This document shows positions 38,798-41,748 of a stretch of DNA of 41,748 nucleotides, piece after piece. The stretch lies in contig CAIIXF020000049.1 in assembly GCA_903813345.2 (NCBI GenBank), positions 1-41,748 on the forward strand, given 5' to 3'. The position numbers and the translations under genes were made by a program. Every line of letters starts with the position of its first letter. Within the stretch, counting starts at the first letter, position 1. This DNA comes from Owenia fusiformis. Lineage: Eukaryota > Annelida > Polychaeta > Sabellida > Oweniidae. The notes beneath the pieces were generated by a model, which ran no database searches, was not told the DNA's origin, and saw only the letters and a program-made list of their open reading frames with translations.

Positions 38798-41457
38798 GGC
38801 CAAAATGCCCTAATACGTCACTTCCGCTGAATAGAAAAAAGTAGTATTCAAAAATAAATGTAGTCCCAACACAATTGTGATCATGACGAGTCAGTAAGCT
38901 AGTATGTAGGCACAGTTGTAATCTTTTTGCAATGGCAACATGCCATTTCTTCTGAAAATGCGTTTATTTGGGTTATCTGAAGGAAAATTTCGAGTCAAGT
39001 GGCGTATTAATTTTGCCTTCATTTTTGTGAATTTCAATTTGTGTCTGCAGAGAGAGGGGGTAGTGTCACAATTGACCAATTATTTCAAAAAGTAGATGAT
39101 TGGCCCCTATTGAGTTTAGTGTCAAGATGTAGCTTAGACATAGCTTTAGAACCTCAGATAGGCCAGTGAGGCCACATAAATCCATAACTCGAGATAAAAA
39201 GTCAGGCGTTTGCCCTTTTGCCCATTGACTAGTATGGTGACGTGAATTAGGGCAGTTTTGCCTATTAGTCACATGTGAAAGTGACCAAAATTTTTTAAAA
39301 CTACTCAGAATCGCCCAGAATTGAAGTTTATTAGTGTGAAACATATTTTAGACGGAGGCAAAAAGGGGAATTTTCATGAACAAATTTAATATTTTTGCTG
39401 AATCAGCAGTTTTCGCTTTTTACCCCCAAAACCACTGATTTTGACGATATTTGGCTACAATTTTGTCCTCAGTGACCCCTAAATGTCATTTGTTGTCGTA
39501 AATGGGTAAGCCAACGAGTTGCTATTCATCATAAAGATTGAATTTTGCATCTTATGGTTTCCAGTATAGAAAGAAGGTACATATCGGGGGTGCAGTCAGA
39601 AATTGGTGAGTTAAGTGTCAGTTTTTGATGTATTTGTTCACTCTGAATGACTACATTCGAGCTAAAAAATATCTCAAAAGTCCCAATTCTCTAGGCCAGA
39701 GTCAAAACTGATCAAATTTGTCATCATTTTTCAAATCAGGAGGTTGTTGAATGGAATAAAGTATGAAAAAGTGATGATTTTTGTAAGATTTTGCCAAAAA
39801 GTGGGCCAAATTTGTCCAATTTTCTGGTTCACGGTTCAGTGATTTTGGCTAAAAATCGCAATATGCAATAAAATACTCAATTTCTTGACACGATACTGAA
39901 AAATGTCACCATCAGGCAGTGGATTTCATGATGTAAATGAAAAACTAGTCAAATTTAAAGGAAAACCATTGGGTTCTTTGAAAAATGACCCCAGGGGTAA
40001 TGAAGTAGCCATATTTTTCATAATTGCTGTCAGAATATTCTTAAACTGCACAAAACTACTTGAAAAACTCTAGTAAATTGGAAAAACGCAATTTAAAGCC
40101 AGAAATCATCCAACCATGTGGCTATTAGGCCAAAATGCCCTAATACGTCACTTCCGCTGAATAGAAAAAAGTAGTATTCAAAAATAAATGTAGTCCCAAC
40201 ACAATTGTGATCATGACGAGTCAGTAAGCTAGTATGTAGGCACAGTTGTAATCTTTTTGCAATGGCAACATGCCATTTCTTCTGAAAATGCGTTTATTTG
40301 GGTTATCTGAAGGAAAATTTCGAGTCAAGTGGCGTATTAATTTTGCCTTCATTTTTGTGAATTTCAATTTGTGTCTGCAGAGAGAGGGGGTAGTGTCACA
40401 ATTGACCAATTATTTCAAAAAGTAGATGATTGGCCCCTATTGAGTTTAGTGTCAAGATGTAGCTTAGACATAGCTTTAGAACCTCAGATAGGCCAGTGAG
40501 GCCACATAAATCCATAACTCGAGATAAAAAGTCAGGCGTTTGCCCTTTTGCCCATTGACTAGTATGGTGACGTGAATTAGGGCAGTTTTGCCTATTAGTC
40601 ACATGTGAAAGTGACCAAAATTTTTTAAAACTACTCAGAATCGCCCAGAATTGAAGTTTATTAGTGTGAAACATATTTTAGACGGAGGCAAAAAGGGGAA
40701 TTTTCATGAACAAATTTAATATTTTTGCTGAATCAGCAGTTTTCGCTTTTTACCCCCAAAACCACTGATTTTGACGATATTTGGCTACAATTTTGTCCTC
40801 AGTGACCCCTAAATGTCATTTGTTGTCGTAAATGGGTAAGCCAACGAGTTGCTATTCATCATAAAGATTGAATTTTGCATCTTATGGTTTCCAGTATAGA
40901 AAGAAGGTACATATCGGGGGTGCAGTCAGAAATTGGTGAGTTAAGTGTCAGTTTTTGATGTATTTGTTCACTCTGAATGACTACATTCGAGCTAAAAAAT
41001 ATCTCAAAAGTCCCAATTCTCTAGGCCAGAGTCAAAACTGATCAAATTTGTCATCATTTTTCAAATCAGGAGGTTGTTGAATGGAATAAAGTATGAAAAA
41101 GTGATGATTTTTGTAAGATTTTGCCAAAAAGTGGGCCAAATTTGTCCAATTTTCTGGTTCACGGTTCAGTGATTTTGGCTAAAAATCGCAATATGCAATA
41201 AAATACTCAATTTCTTGACACGATACTGAAAAATGTCACCATCAGGCAGTGGATTTCATGATGTAAATGAAAAACTAGTCAAATTTAAAGGAAAACCATT
41301 GGGTTCTTTGAAAAATGACCCCAGGGGTAATGAAGTAGCCATATTTTTCATAATTGCTGTCAGAATATTCTTAAACTGCACAAAACTACTTGAAAAACTC
41401 TAGTAAATTGGAAAAACGCAATTTAAAGCCAGAAATCATCCAACCATGTGGCTATTA

Positions 41458-41748
41458 GGCCAAAATGCCCTAATACGTCACTTCCGCTGAATAGAAAAAA
41501 GTAGTATTCAAAAATAAATGTAGTCCCAACACAATTGTGATCATGACGAGTCAGTAAGCTAGTATGTAGGCACAGTTGTAATCTTTTTGCAATGGCAACA
41601 TGCCATTTCTTCTGAAAATGCGTTTATTTGGGTTATCTGAAGGAAAATTTCGAGTCAAGTGGCGTATTAATTTTGCCTTCATTTTTGTGAATTTCAATTT
41701 GTGTCTGCAGAGAGAGGGGGTAGTGTCACAATTGACCAATTATTTCAA
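41458..41748 (+). repeat. Partial copy 32, cut by the window end
   Basis: The first 291 bases of the unit are present and match the other copies by eye. The cut is at the window limit, so the array continues beyond it in the source sequence or ends at an assembly break. The right border cannot be described. Confidence 0.95.

Larger units (their letters stand above)
223..41748 (+). repeat. Head-to-tail 1.33-kb satellite array, 31 complete copies plus a partial copy
   Basis: Copies begin at 223, 1553, 2884, 4214, 5544, 6875, 8205, 9535, 10865, 12196, 13526, 14856, 16187, 17517, 18847, 20177, 21507, 22837, 24167, 25497, 26827, 28157, 29487, 30817, 32147, 33477, 34807, 36137, 37467, 38798, 40128 and 41458 (partial). 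All are in the same orientation, with no spacer, inversion or inserted element. Twenty-six complete copies are 1330 bases and five are 1331. The sole difference I can see is one extra A in a homopolymer near the end of the unit. The two longest minus-strand open frames translate identically in every complete copy. No protein-coding gene, tRNA or rRNA is recognisable. Length, homogeneity and lack of genes fit eukaryotic satellite DNA. Its biological role cannot be read from the sequence. Confidence 0.97.

Noticed and set aside
223-41748. CRISPR array
   Set aside because: The repeat is 1.33 kb with no variable spacers between short direct repeats, so it cannot be a CRISPR array.
223-41748. rDNA or tRNA gene cluster
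   Set aside because: No conserved rRNA core sequence and no tRNA with a matching B box (GGTTCGANTCC) was found. GGTTCACGGTTC near 1251 only superficially resembles one.
223-41748. Concatemer of organelle minicircles
   Set aside because: The kinetoplast minicircle conserved word GGGGTTGGTGTA is not present, and no photosystem or rRNA gene of the dinoflagellate type is seen. The array is also joined to unrelated flank.

Overview
This window is almost entirely one tandem array of non-coding DNA. After 222 bases of single-copy flank, a unit of about 1.33 kb repeats head to tail from 223 to the last base. There are 31 complete copies and a 291-base piece of a 32nd. Twenty-six copies are 1330 bases and five are 1331. 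The lengths add up exactly to the array span (41,526 bases), so no other net insertion or deletion is present. By eye the copies are otherwise identical. The window ends inside the array, so its full length and right border are unknown.

Organism: the layout is that of eukaryotic satellite (megasatellite) DNA. It has a long unit, AT-rich sequence (roughly 35-40% GC on sampled lines), no gene, no RNA gene, no operon structure and near-perfect homogenisation. A nuclear chromosome of a eukaryote is the most natural source, and the CRE-type palindrome beside an RGYAAC half-site in the flank weakly recalls animal intergenic DNA. The lineage cannot be fixed from this sequence. A bacterial or archaeal origin is unlikely because more than 41 kb carries no credible gene.

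Layout: (1) 1-222, AT-rich flank with no gene and the perfect palindrome GTGACGTCAC at 191-200. (2) An abrupt border at 222/223, with no decayed edge copies. (3) The array. Inside each unit the clearest structure is a pair of diverged inverted arms of 39 and 37 bases (662-700 and 1540-1576 in copy-1 coordinates). They suggest that a short non-autonomous DNA transposon may have supplied part of the unit. One arm spans the join between neighbouring units and is cut by the left border of the array. Each unit also holds several short palindromes, including a 13-base one resembling a Maf-recognition element.

The only difference seen between copies is an A5/A6 tract. A6 occurs in copies 2, 5, 9, 12 and 29. 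The first four fit a duplicated block of seven units, but homopolymer sequencing error is a real alternative. No genes work together here; interest lies in the origin, homogenisation and possible chromosomal role of the array.
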